A stretch of DNA of 64,000 nucleotides from Roseovarius nanhaiticus (GTDB lineage Bacteria; Pseudomonadota; Alphaproteobacteria; Rhodobacterales; Rhodobacteraceae). The stretch is from assembly GCF_900156535.1 (NCBI RefSeq), contig NZ_FTNV01000003.1, positions 478,725 to 542,724 of the forward strand. Direction: 5' to 3'. The notes beneath the pieces were generated by a model, which worked only from the letters and a program-made list of their open reading frames with translations, was not told the origin of the DNA and did not search any database. Positions within the stretch are counted from its first letter, which is position 1. The number at the start of each line of letters is the position of its first letter. This document shows, piece by piece, positions 55,717 through 64,000 of the stretch. A program made the translations under genes and the position numbers.

Positions 55717-56757
55717 TCAGCGGGTCGAGGCGCGGCGCAGGATCTCGGCGACGCCCGGCCGGTCCAATAGCTGTGAGCGGACCTCGAAATCCAGATGCGC
55801 GGGCCGGTCATGACCGGGCAGGGGGCGCAACAGTGCGTCCTCGACGGCGGCCTGAACCGCCTCGCGCATGGCAAGGTCCAGATCGGTGGGCAGGATGCTG
55901 CGGGTGCGCGGATCGACCAGCATCGTTTCGGCGGCGATGCCCTCGACATAGATGATCTGATGCGCGTCGAAGAGCAGCTGGAAATAATCAACGAAGCCGC
56001 CCGGCTCCTGCACGATGCTGTCGCCATTCACCAGATGGCGCGCGCGGACCATCACCTCGTGCCGCCCGGCGCCCAACTGGTCCGAGCGCTGATAGATGAA
56101 AAGGCGGCTTTCTGGGCTGACGCATAGATCGCCGGTATTGTTCAGCGCGCCGGCGCGAATGCGAATAGGGGCGAAATCCCCCACGGCCCGCACGGTGCCA
56201 GAGCCGATCCATCGTAGCGGGCGTGGCCCGTCATCACGCGTCAGCACCATGTCGCCGGGGCGCAAATCCTGGATCGGGGTCTGCGCGCCGGACGCCAGCG
56301 TGATCATCGTCCCGCGCGTGAAGGACACGCAGGCGACCTCGGCAAAGCGGCCTTGGACGGCCTCGCGATCGATGCCGACGAGGGTGTATTCGCAGCGCGG
56401 GATCATCCGCGCCAAAGGCAAAACATACACCGCCTCGACATCGCCTTCGACGTCCACCTCGACCATGATCAACAGTTCGGTCGTGGTGCCGTTGGCCGTC
56501 ATCATGGTCAGCGCGGAATCGAGATGCAGGTGGTTGCCCGTCTCGCCGATGGCGGATCCTGGCGCAATCGTCAGAACGCCCGCTTTGCCGGGCTGCACCG
56601 TCAGCGCGGCGCCGCGTGCGTTCAGCGACAGCTCGTAGACGTCATCGAGGTCCAGCTCGTCCGCGAAGGACATCGCATCACCCAGATTGGCGCCGCTCAC
56701 GACCGAGATGTCGCGGGCGCGCAGGACGGGTAAGATCTGCTGGAAAGCGTCGCTCAT
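55717..56757 (-). CDS. Hint-domain (hedgehog/intein-like) protein
   Basis: Protein of 346 residues. A beta-rich N-terminal part (about 1-145) is followed by a Hint module beginning VACVSFTRGTMITLASGAQTPIQDLRPGDMVLTRDDGPRPL, shown here by C147-S-F-T-R-G-T and the LRPGDMVLT block, and ending with LLFDAHQIIYVEGIAAETML. Such Hint_2 proteins are common in Rhodobacteraceae and are often secreted through type I systems; their function is unclear. I start at ATG 56757 with GGGAG upstream, though 56775 is also possible. Confidence 0.85.
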   Translation of the reverse strand: MSDAFQQILPVLRARDISVVSGANLGDAMSFADELDLDDVYELSLNARGAALTVQPGKAGVLTIAPGSAIGETGNHLHLDSALTMMTANGTTTELLIMVEVDVEGDVEAVYVLPLARMIPRCEYTLVGIDREAVQGRFAEVACVSFTRGTMITLASGAQTPIQDLRPGDMVLTRDDGPRPLRWIGSGTVRAVGDFAPIRIRAGALNNTGDLCVSPESRLFIYQRSDQLGAGRHEVMVRARHLVNGDSIVQEPGGFVDYFQLLFDAHQIIYVEGIAAETMLVDPRTRSILPTDLDLAMREAVQAAVEDALLRPLPGHDRPAHLDFEVRSQLLDRPGVAEILRRASTR

Positions 56758-56994
56758 CTGGTCTGGCTCCCTCATTCGCGCGCCAAGGTCAAGTCGCCAT
56801 TGCGCAGGCTTGACCGCGCATCTGGCCCCACAGGATCGCTCGGGGGCGAATTGAGCTTTCGGTCCTTTTACGCCTCGCTTAGGGTCCGGAATACGCACGG
56901 ATTGTGGCGCAGCCGCGACCGACATAAGCAGATTTTGCGGCATGGCCCCGGTGCTGTCCGGGCGCGTCGCCGCTGATTTCAGGGAGAATTCTAA

Positions 56995-57774
56995 ATGGAT
57001 ATGGGACTGAGCGGCAAGCGCGCATTGGTATGCGCCTCCTCCAAGGGATTGGGGCTGGGATGTGCCCGTGCTTTGGCGGCGGAGGGCGTCGATCTGATCA
57101 TGAACGCCCGCGGGCAGGACGCGCTGGACGCGTCGGCCGAGACGATTCGCGCCGAATTCGGCGTCGAGGTCACGGCCATCGCTTGCGACGTGACGACGAC
57201 CGAAGGTCAGGCCAAGCTGCTGAAGGCGGCGGGCGATATCGACATCCTCGTGACCAATGCTGGCGGCCCGCCGCCGGGGGTCTGGAGCGATTGGGACCGC
57301 GATGATTTCATCAAGGCGCTCGATGCCAACATGCTGACGCCCATCGCGCTGATGAAGGCGGTTCTGCCACGTATGATGGAGCGCGGCTGGGGCCGGGTCG
57401 TCAACATCACTTCGCAATCGGTGCGCTCGCCCATTCCCGCGCTTGGGCTGTCGAATGCCGCACGCACGGGGCTGACTGGCTATGTCGCCGGCACCGCGCG
57501 GCAGGTGGCCCAGCATGGTGTCACCATCAACAACCTTTTGCCCGGCATCCACGCCACCGACCGCGCGGTGCAGCTCGATGGCGGCGTCGCCAAGGCCCAG
57601 GGCATCACCATGCAGGAGGCGCGCGAGGCGCGTTATGCCACCATACCCGTGCGCCGCTATGGCACGGCCGAGGAATTCGGCGCGGCCTGCGCATTTCTTT
57701 GCTCGGAAAAGGCCGGGTTCATCGTGGGGCAGAATCTTCTGCTGGATGGCGGCGCGGTGTCCTTGACGATGTGA
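56995..57774 (+). CDS. Atypical short-chain dehydrogenase/reductase lacking the Tyr-Lys pair
   Basis: Rossmann-fold protein of 259 residues. The nucleotide site is visible (CASSKGLGLGCARALA, then CDVTT and NAGGPPPG), and the catalytic serine S140 in NITSQS is kept. Where Tyr-x3-Lys should follow, the sequence is GLSNAARTG: Ser in place of Tyr 153 and Arg in place of Lys 157. A divergent SDR subgroup with this change exists, so it is probably a real functional protein of unknown reaction and not a pseudogene. AGGGAG precedes ATG 56995. Confidence 0.88.
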   Translation: MDMGLSGKRALVCASSKGLGLGCARALAAEGVDLIMNARGQDALDASAETIRAEFGVEVTAIACDVTTTEGQAKLLKAAGDIDILVTNAGGPPPGVWSDWDRDDFIKALDANMLTPIALMKAVLPRMMERGWGRVVNITSQSVRSPIPALGLSNAARTGLTGYVAGTARQVAQHGVTINNLLPGIHATDRAVQLDGGVAKAQGITMQEAREARYATIPVRRYGTAEEFGAACAFLCSEKAGFIVGQNLLLDGGAVSLTM

Positions 57775-57919
57775 TCCTCAAAGGGGGCGCTCGCCCTTCC
57801 GCGCCCCTCATCACATTTGCGCCAGCCCGCGTTTTGGCGGTGGCCTGCGCAGCTTGCCCCGGCTACCGCTGATCCCTGCAGGCGCCGAAACGAGCGCCGA
57901 TCAAGGGAAGTGTTTCGCC

Positions 57920-59299
57920 ATGCAAGCCACCATCATCATCGCCGTCTTCGGTGCCATCATTCTTGCCAGTTTGTTGGCCGCGCCGCGCCGCGCGACGGTC
58001 GAGGGGTTCTTCGGCGGCCTTGGCGTCACGGGCCGCGCGCCGGGCCTGTGGGTCCTGGTGCTCAGCCAGGTCACGACTTGGATCTTCGCGCGGTCGCTGA
58101 TGAATTCCGCGATCCTTGGCTATTTTTACGGCATCTGGGGTACGCTGGCCTATGCGGCCTATTATGGCTCGTTCCTGACCGGCGGCTTCATCGTCGCGCG
58201 GCTGCGCGAGGGTGGCGCGGGATCGGTTCAGGCGTGGCTGGGCGCGCGCTTTGGCGCCATTGGGACCGGCTGCTACAACCTCGTCATTGCACTGCGCCTT
58301 TTGTCCGAGGTCTTCGCCAACCTTTTGGTCGTGGGCCTCATCTTCGCCGCTGCCCTGCCCGAGACGGGCATCGCGCGCGAGGCGTCCATCGTGATCGTCG
58401 CGCTACTTGGCCTCGCCTACAGCGCCTGGGGCGGGCTGAGCGCGGCGCTGCGCACGGATGTGCTGCAAATGAGCGTTTTCCTTGCCGTCTTCGCCGCCGC
58501 TCTCATCGCTCTGATCCTCAGCCCCGGCTTCGATCTGGGGCGTGTCCTGACGGCGCCGGGCACGGCGGGCGCCTGGAACGGTCAGGTCCTGCTGCTGGTC
58601 GCCTTCCTTCAGGTCTTTTCATACCCCGCGCATGATCCGGTGATGATGGATCGCGGCTTTCTGGCCGATCCGGCGACGACGCGGCGCTCGTTCCGCCATG
58701 CCTTCTGGATCTCGACCCTTTGCATCATCGCGTTCGGCATGTTCGGGATCCAAGCCGGCGTAATCGGCGCCGAATACGAGGGCGAGCTTTTGGGCACATG
58801 GTCCGCCATGTTCCCCGCCTGGCTCTACATCGCGCTTCTGGTGTCGCTGCTTGTCTCGGCGCTCTCGACGCTCGACTCGGCGCTGGCCAGCGCGGCGCGG
58901 CTGGTGGTCGAAGAGTTGCGGATCGGCACGCGCAGCCTGACCTCGGGGCGCATCGCGATGACGGCGTTCATGGGCCTCGGCGCGGCGCTGACCCTTTGGG
59001 GCAACCAGACGCTCTTCGATGCGGTCGCGGTCAGCGGCACGGCGTCGATGTTCCTGACCCCCATCCTGATCGTTGGCCTCGTGATGGGGCGGCGCATTGC
59101 GCTTTGGTCCTATCTGGTGACGTTTGCGGCGGCGATCTCTGGGGCCGTTCTCTATTTTGCACGGGGCACAGAGTGGGCCATGGCGATCCTTCCCGAGGCG
59201 CATAAATACGAGCAGCTCTTGCTGATCTGCATCGTGGTCCTGGCGCTCGGCTTTGCCGCAACTCTGGCCGGCGCGCGTCGTAGCGGTCAACCGGCCTAG
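57920..59299 (+). CDS. Sodium:solute symporter family transporter
   Basis: Inner-membrane protein of 459 residues with about twelve to thirteen hydrophobic segments. WGTLAYAAYYGSFLTGGFIVARLR, LLGLAYSAWGGLSAALRTDVLQM and LVSLLVSALSTLDSALASAARLV match the SSS family core, the last holding the usual sodium-site serines and threonine. ATG 57920 has AAGGGAAG upstream. Substrate cannot be told from sequence; the adjacent SDR and ABC ATPase give no clear hint. Confidence 0.87.
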   Translation: MQATIIIAVFGAIILASLLAAPRRATVEGFFGGLGVTGRAPGLWVLVLSQVTTWIFARSLMNSAILGYFYGIWGTLAYAAYYGSFLTGGFIVARLREGGAGSVQAWLGARFGAIGTGCYNLVIALRLLSEVFANLLVVGLIFAAALPETGIAREASIVIVALLGLAYSAWGGLSAALRTDVLQMSVFLAVFAAALIALILSPGFDLGRVLTAPGTAGAWNGQVLLLVAFLQVFSYPAHDPVMMDRGFLADPATTRRSFRHAFWISTLCIIAFGMFGIQAGVIGAEYEGELLGTWSAMFPAWLYIALLVSLLVSALSTLDSALASAARLVVEELRIGTRSLTSGRIAMTAFMGLGAALTLWGNQTLFDAVAVSGTASMFLTPILIVGLVMGRRIALWSYLVTFAAAISGAVLYFARGTEWAMAILPEAHKYEQLLLICIVVLALGFAATLAGARRSGQPA

Positions 59300-59402
59300 A
59301 GGCGCCGGCGCTTGCAAGCCCCGGGGGGCGTTGCTATCTGGCAGGTCCAAGGGTAATCCCGACCGCTTCGCTCGGATACCCGTACATGATCAAGGCCCGT
59401 AC

Positions 59403-60488
59403 ATGCCCGCCCAGACGCCTCGCCTGCAGATTGAACATCTGAGCCGCCGCTACGATGGCCGGCTCGTGGTTGACGATATATCTCTTTCGGTGATGCCGGG
59501 GCAGGTGACTTGCCTGCTGGGCCCCTCTGGCTGCGGCAAATCGACGACATTGCGCATGATTGCGGGTGTCGAGACACAAGACAGTGGCACGATCCGCGTC
59601 GATGGCACCGTGATTTGCGACGGTACCGCACGCGTGCCCCCGGAAGAGCGCCAGATCGGCCTCATGTTCCAGGACTTCGCGCTTTTTCCGCATCTGACCG
59701 TTGCGGGCAATGTCGCTTTCGGCCTCTCCGGCTCCAAAGCCGAGACGCAGGCGCGCGTGCAGGAGCTCTTGGACCGCGTCGGCCTTGGCCATTTCACCAA
59801 ATCCTTTCCGCATGAATTGTCAGGTGGCGAGCAGCAGCGCGTGGCGCTGGCCCGCGCCCTCGCGCCGCGCCCGCGAATCATGCTGATGGACGAGCCTTTT
59901 TCGGGCCTCGACAACCGTTTGCGCGACGGCATCCGCGACGAGACGCTGGATATCCTGCGCGAAGAGGATGCTGCCGTCCTTCTGGTCACGCATGAACCTG
60001 ACGAGGCGATGCGCATGGCGGATGATATCGCGCTCATGCGCGGCGGGCGCATCGTTCAGCAGGGCGCGCCCTACAACGTTTACAACGCGCCGGTGGACAA
60101 GGATGCCGTTGCGTTTTTCAGCGATGTGAACACCATTCGCGGCACGGTACGCGGCGCGCTGACGGAAACGCCTTTCGGTCATTTCCTGGCCCCTGGTGTG
60201 CCGGATGGGGCGCAGGTCGACATCGTGATCCGCCCGCAGCATATCAAGATCGATTTCGACCGCGCCGGGCGCGGCCCGGATCCCACGCCCCAGGACGGCA
60301 CGCCCGCCCGCGGCGTGGTCCAGCGGGCGCGCTTCATGGGCTCGGAAAGCATCGTGGAATTCCGCATGGATCACGACGGCTCCATCCTCAAGGCGACGGT
60401 GCCCAACGTATTCCTGCCCAGCCCTGGCAAGGCGCTCTGGCTGATGATCCGGCGTGATCGCTGCTTTGTCTTTCCGGCGCGCGCCTGA
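59403..60488 (+). CDS. ABC transporter ATPase, FbpC-like (iron(III) type)
   Basis: ATPase of 361 residues: Walker [17 protein letters not shown], signature [16 protein letters not shown], Walker [14 protein letters not shown], switch His in [11 protein letters not shown]. The C-terminal regulatory domain contains VIRPQHIKI and [13 protein letters not shown], as in FbpC/PotA-like proteins. No permease or binding protein is adjacent, so it probably serves a transporter encoded elsewhere. ATG 59403 is the family start; the longer frame overlaps the symporter gene. Confidence 0.9.
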   Translation: MPAQTPRLQIEHLSRRYDGRLVVDDISLSVMPGQVTCLLGPSGCGKSTTLRMIAGVETQDSGTIRVDGTVICDGTARVPPEERQIGLMFQDFALFPHLTVAGNVAFGLSGSKAETQARVQELLDRVGLGHFTKSFPHELSGGEQQRVALARALAPRPRIMLMDEPFSGLDNRLRDGIRDETLDILREEDAAVLLVTHEPDEAMRMADDIALMRGGRIVQQGAPYNVYNAPVDKDAVAFFSDVNTIRGTVRGALTETPFGHFLAPGVPDGAQVDIVIRPQHIKIDFDRAGRGPDPTPQDGTPARGVVQRARFMGSESIVEFRMDHDGSILKATVPNVFLPSPGKALWLMIRRDRCFVFPARA

Positions 60489-60673
60489 CCGTTCACTGTT
60501 CCGTAAAATACTCATGGCCGGGCAGGGGCCACAGGCGCATCGCCGCTTTTTTCGCGATTCCGTCCGGCACGGCCCGCCTTAGCCCTTTCAACCGGCTGCG
60601 CCAGGGTTTAGATACGAATTCAGTCATGCAAACGGGGCCTGCCACACGCGCCCCGAACTCTGGGAGAGACTTC

Positions 60674-60931
60674 ATGCTCAACAATATCGGCCTTCCCGGC
60701 CTTCTTTTGATCGCCGTCGTCGTGCTGGTTCTGTTCGGTCGCGGCAAGATTTCCTCACTGATGGGTGAGGTCGGCAAAGGCATCACCTCGTTCAAGAAGG
60801 GCATCGACGAGGGCAACAAGGAGATCGAGACGTCGGCAGCAAGTGCCGATACCGATCACGAGGCCGGCGCACGCGATGTGACACCCAAGGACGACACGGC
60901 CTCCAAATCCAAGTCCAAAGACAAGGTCTGA
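60674..60931 (+). CDS. tatA: Twin-arginine translocase subunit TatA
   Basis: Small pore-forming subunit of the Tat export system, 85 residues. One N-terminal transmembrane helix ([17 protein letters not shown]), the hinge [17 protein letters not shown], an amphipathic helix with SFKKGID, and a charged tail. GGGAG lies 6-10 bases before ATG 60674. First gene of tatABC. Confidence 0.95.
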   Translation: MLNNIGLPGLLLIAVVVLVLFGRGKISSLMGEVGKGITSFKKGIDEGNKEIETSAASADTDHEAGARDVTPKDDTASKSKSKDKV

Positions 60932-60938
60932 GCCAAGC

Positions 60939-61604
60939 ATGTTCGACCTAGGCTGGACCGAGCTGCTGGTCATCGGCATCGTTGCGCTCATCGTGGTCGG
61001 GCCCAAGGACCTGCCGGGAATGTTCCGCACCGTCGGACAATTCGTGGGCAAGGCCAAGGGCATGGCGCGCGAGTTCTCCAAGGCGATGAACGATGCCGCC
61101 GATGATGCGGGCGTGTCGGGCATGTCCGATACGCTGCGCAAGGCCAGCAATCCCATCGGCTCGGCCATGAACGAGGTCAAGAAAAGCGCGACCAGCTTCA
61201 CGCAAGCCACCCGCGACGCGGGCAAGCCCAAGGCCAATCCCGAGCCGCTCAGCCCGGAGCGGCAAGAGGCCAAGGACAAGATCACCGCCCATTCCGCCAA
61301 GCAGACGCAAGAGCGGCTCGACCGCGAGAAGGCCGAGGCCGAAGCGGCCAAAGCCGCGCCCGCCGAGGATGCGGCCAAGCCCAAGACGTCGGCGGCGAAA
61401 AAGCCAGCGGCCAAGAAAGCGACCGCCAAGGCGCCTGCGGCCAAGAAAGCCGAGACCAAGACAGCCGCAACCAAGAAACCTGCGGCAAAAAAGCCTGCGG
61501 CGACATCGTCTGCGAACAAGGCCACGCCCAAATCCGCCGCCAAGCCGCGTAAATCGGCCAAGGCCACCGATAAGACCACTGCCAAGACCGGGACCAAATC
61601 ATGA
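60939..61604 (+). CDS. tatB: Twin-arginine translocase subunit TatB
   Basis: Part of the TatBC receptor for twin-arginine signal peptides. The N-terminus [19 protein letters not shown], then [14 protein letters not shown], is diagnostic. The 221 residues are longer than usual because of a low-complexity tail (about 130-221) rich in Ala, Lys, Pro and Thr with repeated [13 protein letters not shown] units; it is probably disordered. It starts 7 bases after tatA and overlaps tatC by 4. Confidence 0.95.
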   Translation: MFDLGWTELLVIGIVALIVVGPKDLPGMFRTVGQFVGKAKGMAREFSKAMNDAADDAGVSGMSDTLRKASNPIGSAMNEVKKSATSFTQATRDAGKPKANPEPLSPERQEAKDKITAHSAKQTQERLDREKAEAEAAKAAPAEDAAKPKTSAAKKPAAKKATAKAPAAKKAETKTAATKKPAAKKPAATSSANKATPKSAAKPRKSAKATDKTTAKTGTKS

Positions 61605-62512
61605 GCACCGGAGACGAGATCGAGGATAGCAGCGCCCCGCTGATCGAGCATCTGGCCGAGCTGCGCACGCGCCTCATCCATTCGGTGATGTATTTCCTTG
61701 GCGGCATGATCATCTGCTTTACGATTGCCACGCCGATCTTCAATTACCTCACGGCGCCGCTTTGCTCGGTGTTGGCGGATCGCGGGCAGGATTGCGACCT
61801 GATCTTCATCAGCCCGCAAGAGGGCTTCTTCGTCGCGATCAAGGTGTCACTCCTCGGCGGCTTTATCCTGGCGTTCCCGTTCATCGCGAACCAGATGTGG
61901 CGCTTTGTGGCGCCGGGGCTTTACCGCAATGAAAAGGGCGCGTTTCTGCCCTTCCTCGTCGCATCGCCCTTCATGTTCATCCTTGGCGCCAGCTTTGCCT
62001 TCTACGTCGTCACGCCGCTCGCCTATGATTTCTTCCTCGGTTTCCAGCAATTCGGGAACGCGGGCGAAGTCGTTGATGGCGTGCAGGGCGCGGCCCCGCT
62101 CAGCGTGGTTTTCCAAGGCTCGGCGCAGGAATATCTGAACCTGACGATCAAGTTCATCGTCGCCTTCGGTCTCTGCTTCCAGCTGCCCGTACTCCTGACA
62201 CTCATGGGCAAGGCCGGCCTTGTCAGCGCCGTCGGCCTGCGCGCTGTGCGCAAATATGCGGTCGTCGGCATCCTTATTCTTGCCGCGCTGGTGACGCCGC
62301 CGGACGTCATTACCCAAGGTATTCTTTTCGTCGTGGTCTACGGTCTTTATGAGATTTCGATCCAGCTGGTCGCCCGTGTCGAGCGTCAGCGCGAAGCCAA
62401 GCTGCGCGCCGAGGGCCTGTGGTTCGACGACGAGGAAGGGATGGAAGAGGATCTGACGGGCCATCCCGAAGACCTGGATGATGACGAGGCGGATCAGGAC
62501 AAACGGTCATGA
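61601..62512 (+). CDS. tatC: Twin-arginine translocase subunit TatC
   Basis: Membrane protein of 303 residues with six helices, the core of the signal-peptide receptor. [19 protein letters not shown] carries the conserved N-terminal glutamate region, and [19 protein letters not shown] and [17 protein letters not shown] are typical blocks. The tail is acidic (about 280-303). Its stop overlaps the start of the next gene (ATGA). Confidence 0.96.
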   Translation: MSTGDEIEDSSAPLIEHLAELRTRLIHSVMYFLGGMIICFTIATPIFNYLTAPLCSVLADRGQDCDLIFISPQEGFFVAIKVSLLGGFILAFPFIANQMWRFVAPGLYRNEKGAFLPFLVASPFMFILGASFAFYVVTPLAYDFFLGFQQFGNAGEVVDGVQGAAPLSVVFQGSAQEYLNLTIKFIVAFGLCFQLPVLLTLMGKAGLVSAVGLRAVRKYAVVGILILAALVTPPDVITQGILFVVVYGLYEISIQLVARVERQREAKLRAEGLWFDDEEGMEEDLTGHPEDLDDDEADQDKRS

Positions 62513-63351
62513 GCGGGGATGAGATGGAGCGCATTGCCGAGGCGCTGGAGCGGATCAGCCCACCGCCCGCACCGGCGCCCGACCTGACCGCCTGCGACGC
62601 CTATGTCTGGCATGTCTCGCCCGATCACCTGCAGCCCGTGCCGGACGTATCGCGGGTCGACATGCGCCTCCTCGTCGGCATCGACCGGGCGCGTGACACG
62701 CTGCTGGAGAACACCCTGCACTTCGCGCGCGGCCTGCCTGCCAACAATGCGCTTTTGTGGGGCGCACGGGGCATGGGAAAATCCAGCCTCGTCAAAGCAG
62801 TGCATGGCGAGATCGTGAAACAGGGCCTGCCGCTCAAGATTGTCGAGTTGCAGCGCGAGGATCTGACCAGCGTGACGCGCCTTTTGTCGCTCTTACGGTC
62901 GTCCGAGGCGCGGTTCATCCTCTATTGTGACGATCTAAGCTTCGGCCATGACGACGCGCAGTATAAATCGCTGAAGGCGGTTCTGGATGGCGGCATCGAG
63001 GGCCGGCCCGAAAACGTGATTTTCTACGCCACGTCTAACCGGCGCCACCTGATGCCCCGCGACATGATCGAAAATGAGCGCAGCTCGGCGATCAATCCGG
63101 GCGAGGCGGTCGAGGAAAAGGTGTCGCTCAGCGATCGTTTTGGCCTCTGGTTGGGCTTTCATGCCTGTGACCAAGACGGGTTCCTGTCGATGATCCGGGG
63201 CTATTGCGACGCGTTCGGGATCGAGATTTCGGACGCCGATCTGCGCGCCGAGGCCATCGAATGGCAGGCTACCCGCGGTGGCCGCTCGGGCCGAGTAGCG
63301 TGGCAGTTCGTGACCGATCTGGCGGGGCGACACGGGGTCCGGCTGGCGTAG
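62509..63351 (+). CDS. DUF815-type AAA ATPase
   Basis: Cytoplasmic ATPase of 280 residues. NALLWGARGMGKSSLVKAV holds Walker A, ILYCDDLSF Walker B, and FYATSNRRHLMPRDM the sensor region, all as in the DUF815 family of unknown function that is widespread in Proteobacteria. It is translationally coupled to tatC (4-base overlap) and so belongs to the tat operon in this genome; a role in export is not implied by that alone. Confidence 0.88.
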   Translation: MSGDEMERIAEALERISPPPAPAPDLTACDAYVWHVSPDHLQPVPDVSRVDMRLLVGIDRARDTLLENTLHFARGLPANNALLWGARGMGKSSLVKAVHGEIVKQGLPLKIVELQREDLTSVTRLLSLLRSSEARFILYCDDLSFGHDDAQYKSLKAVLDGGIEGRPENVIFYATSNRRHLMPRDMIENERSSAINPGEAVEEKVSLSDRFGLWLGFHACDQDGFLSMIRGYCDAFGIEISDADLRAEAIEWQATRGGRSGRVAWQFVTDLAGRHGVRLA

Positions 63352-63361
63352 CGGGGCCAAT

Positions 63362-63835
63362 CTACCAGCTGAAGATGTCGCCGATATTTTCGAGTATCGA
63401 GGCCAGCAAAAGAAATCCAATGATCAAGAGCGCCAACCACCAGACGAACTGGAAAATGAGCGCTGCGGTTGCCATGCTGGCGCCGTAGGCGCCGAGGCGC
63501 CAATTTTCGTGCGACAGACGTGAGACGAGCGACAGAATCAGCGCGGCGATTGCGGCGATGGGGGCGATGATCGCCAGATAGTGGACAAGTTTTGGCGCTT
63601 CCGGCTCGACCTTGGCCTGAGATAGGCCGAAAAAACTGCGCCAGGCCGCGCGCTTTATCTCGCCCGCGATCTCGCCGATCTGAGTTGCGGTCGAGGGTTT
63701 GGCGTCAAAACTCGGAAGCGCGATTTGAAGAAAAACTAGGCCAAGCGCCAGTGCCGCCATCGAAACGGCCCATACGCCCCAACTGCGCAAAAGCTGCGGG
63801 GGACGTTGGTTCATACTGTTCATCGAGTTTTCCAT
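63362..63835 (-). CDS. Small membrane protein, unknown
   Basis: Protein of 157 residues with about four hydrophobic segments: about 20-40 (VWAVSMAALALGLVFLQIAL), 84-105 (LVHYLAIIAPIAAIAALILSL), and two closely spaced near 118-150 (ATAALIFQFVWWLALLIIGFLLLASIL). No catalytic motif or family recognised. Convergent with the DUF815 gene, 10 bases between stops. ATG 63835 is used; two in-frame ATGs follow within eight codons. The remaining bases to 64000 hold nothing I can support. Confidence 0.7.
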   Translation of the reverse strand: MENSMNSMNQRPPQLLRSWGVWAVSMAALALGLVFLQIALPSFDAKPSTATQIGEIAGEIKRAAWRSFFGLSQAKVEPEAPKLVHYLAIIAPIAAIAALILSLVSRLSHENWRLGAYGASMATAALIFQFVWWLALLIIGFLLLASILENIGDIFSW

Positions 63836-64000
63836 CCATCCACGCTAGGCCGACATCATGGCCGTTGCATGACGTCACGGGCACAATTTCGGGGCGCTGG
63901 ATGGGCCAAAAGAAAATGCCGTGTCCGCAAATCGTGTTGGGTGAGGACTCTTTGGGAATACAGAGTTTGGCCAATCTCCCTTTTCGGAATGTAGGGCCTG

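Noticed and set aside
61390..61600. Repetitive Lys/Ala/Pro-coding stretch considered as a DNA repeat or CRISPR-like array
   Set aside because: Units are irregular and in frame; it is the low-complexity tail of TatB. No CRISPR array was found anywhere in the window.

Overview
The window is chromosomal DNA of a GC-rich alphaproteobacterium, most likely a member of the Rhodobacteraceae (Roseobacter group). Support comes from the style of KatG/OxyR, LipA, the Liv-type transporter, RF3, the Hint-domain protein and the TatABC-DUF815 block, and from many tight ATGA/GTGA stop-start overlaps. Everything here is read from sequence alone; no database search was run.

Layout. (1) 1-3.4 kb: katG (cut by the window edge) divergent from oxyR, then lipA. 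(2) 3.4-4.75 kb: gene-poor DNA with at most two small doubtful genes. (3) 4.75-15.9 kb: an 11-kb integrative island in the 3' end of tRNA-Asn(GTT), bounded by an exact 45-bp repeat. It is visibly more AT-rich than its surroundings. It carries a tyrosine integrase, an excisionase-like protein, a serine recombinase, a possible replication-initiator-like protein, a SacI-like restriction enzyme with a C5-cytosine methyltransferase, and a two-gene cassette of large ATPases. The first ATPase has a DpnII/MboI-like nuclease domain that seems to have lost its catalytic acid; the second ends in a HEPN-like helical region. This cassette is my best candidate for an undescribed defence system. (4) 16-22.2 kb: a complete livKHMGF-type ABC uptake operon divergent from an amidase, suggesting import and hydrolysis of an amide. 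(5) 22.4-24.8 kb: a metallo-beta-lactamase-fold hydrolase and an EnvZ-type sensor kinase.

(6) 24.9-53.5 kb: a large Wzx/Wzy-type exopolysaccharide locus (initiating sugar transferase, six glycosyltransferases, polymerase, flippase, chain-length regulator and a degenerate CpsD-like ATPase). In its middle lies a hybrid PKS/NRPS assembly line with its own phosphopantetheinyl transferase. The NRPS starts with a formyltransferase domain, lacks an intact condensation domain, and has a luciferase-like monooxygenase inserted in the adenylation domain; the PKS ends in a thioesterase. The simplest reading is that the NRPS loads and N-formylates a glycine-like starter, the PKS extends it once and the thioesterase releases it. 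PKS, glycosyltransferase, NRPS and PPTase genes overlap by 4 bases each, so the small molecule and the glycan are probably co-expressed.

(7) 54-64 kb: housekeeping genes prfC (RF3), a Hint-domain protein, an atypical SDR, a sodium:solute symporter, an iron-type ABC ATPase, tatABC, a DUF815-type ATPase and a small membrane protein.
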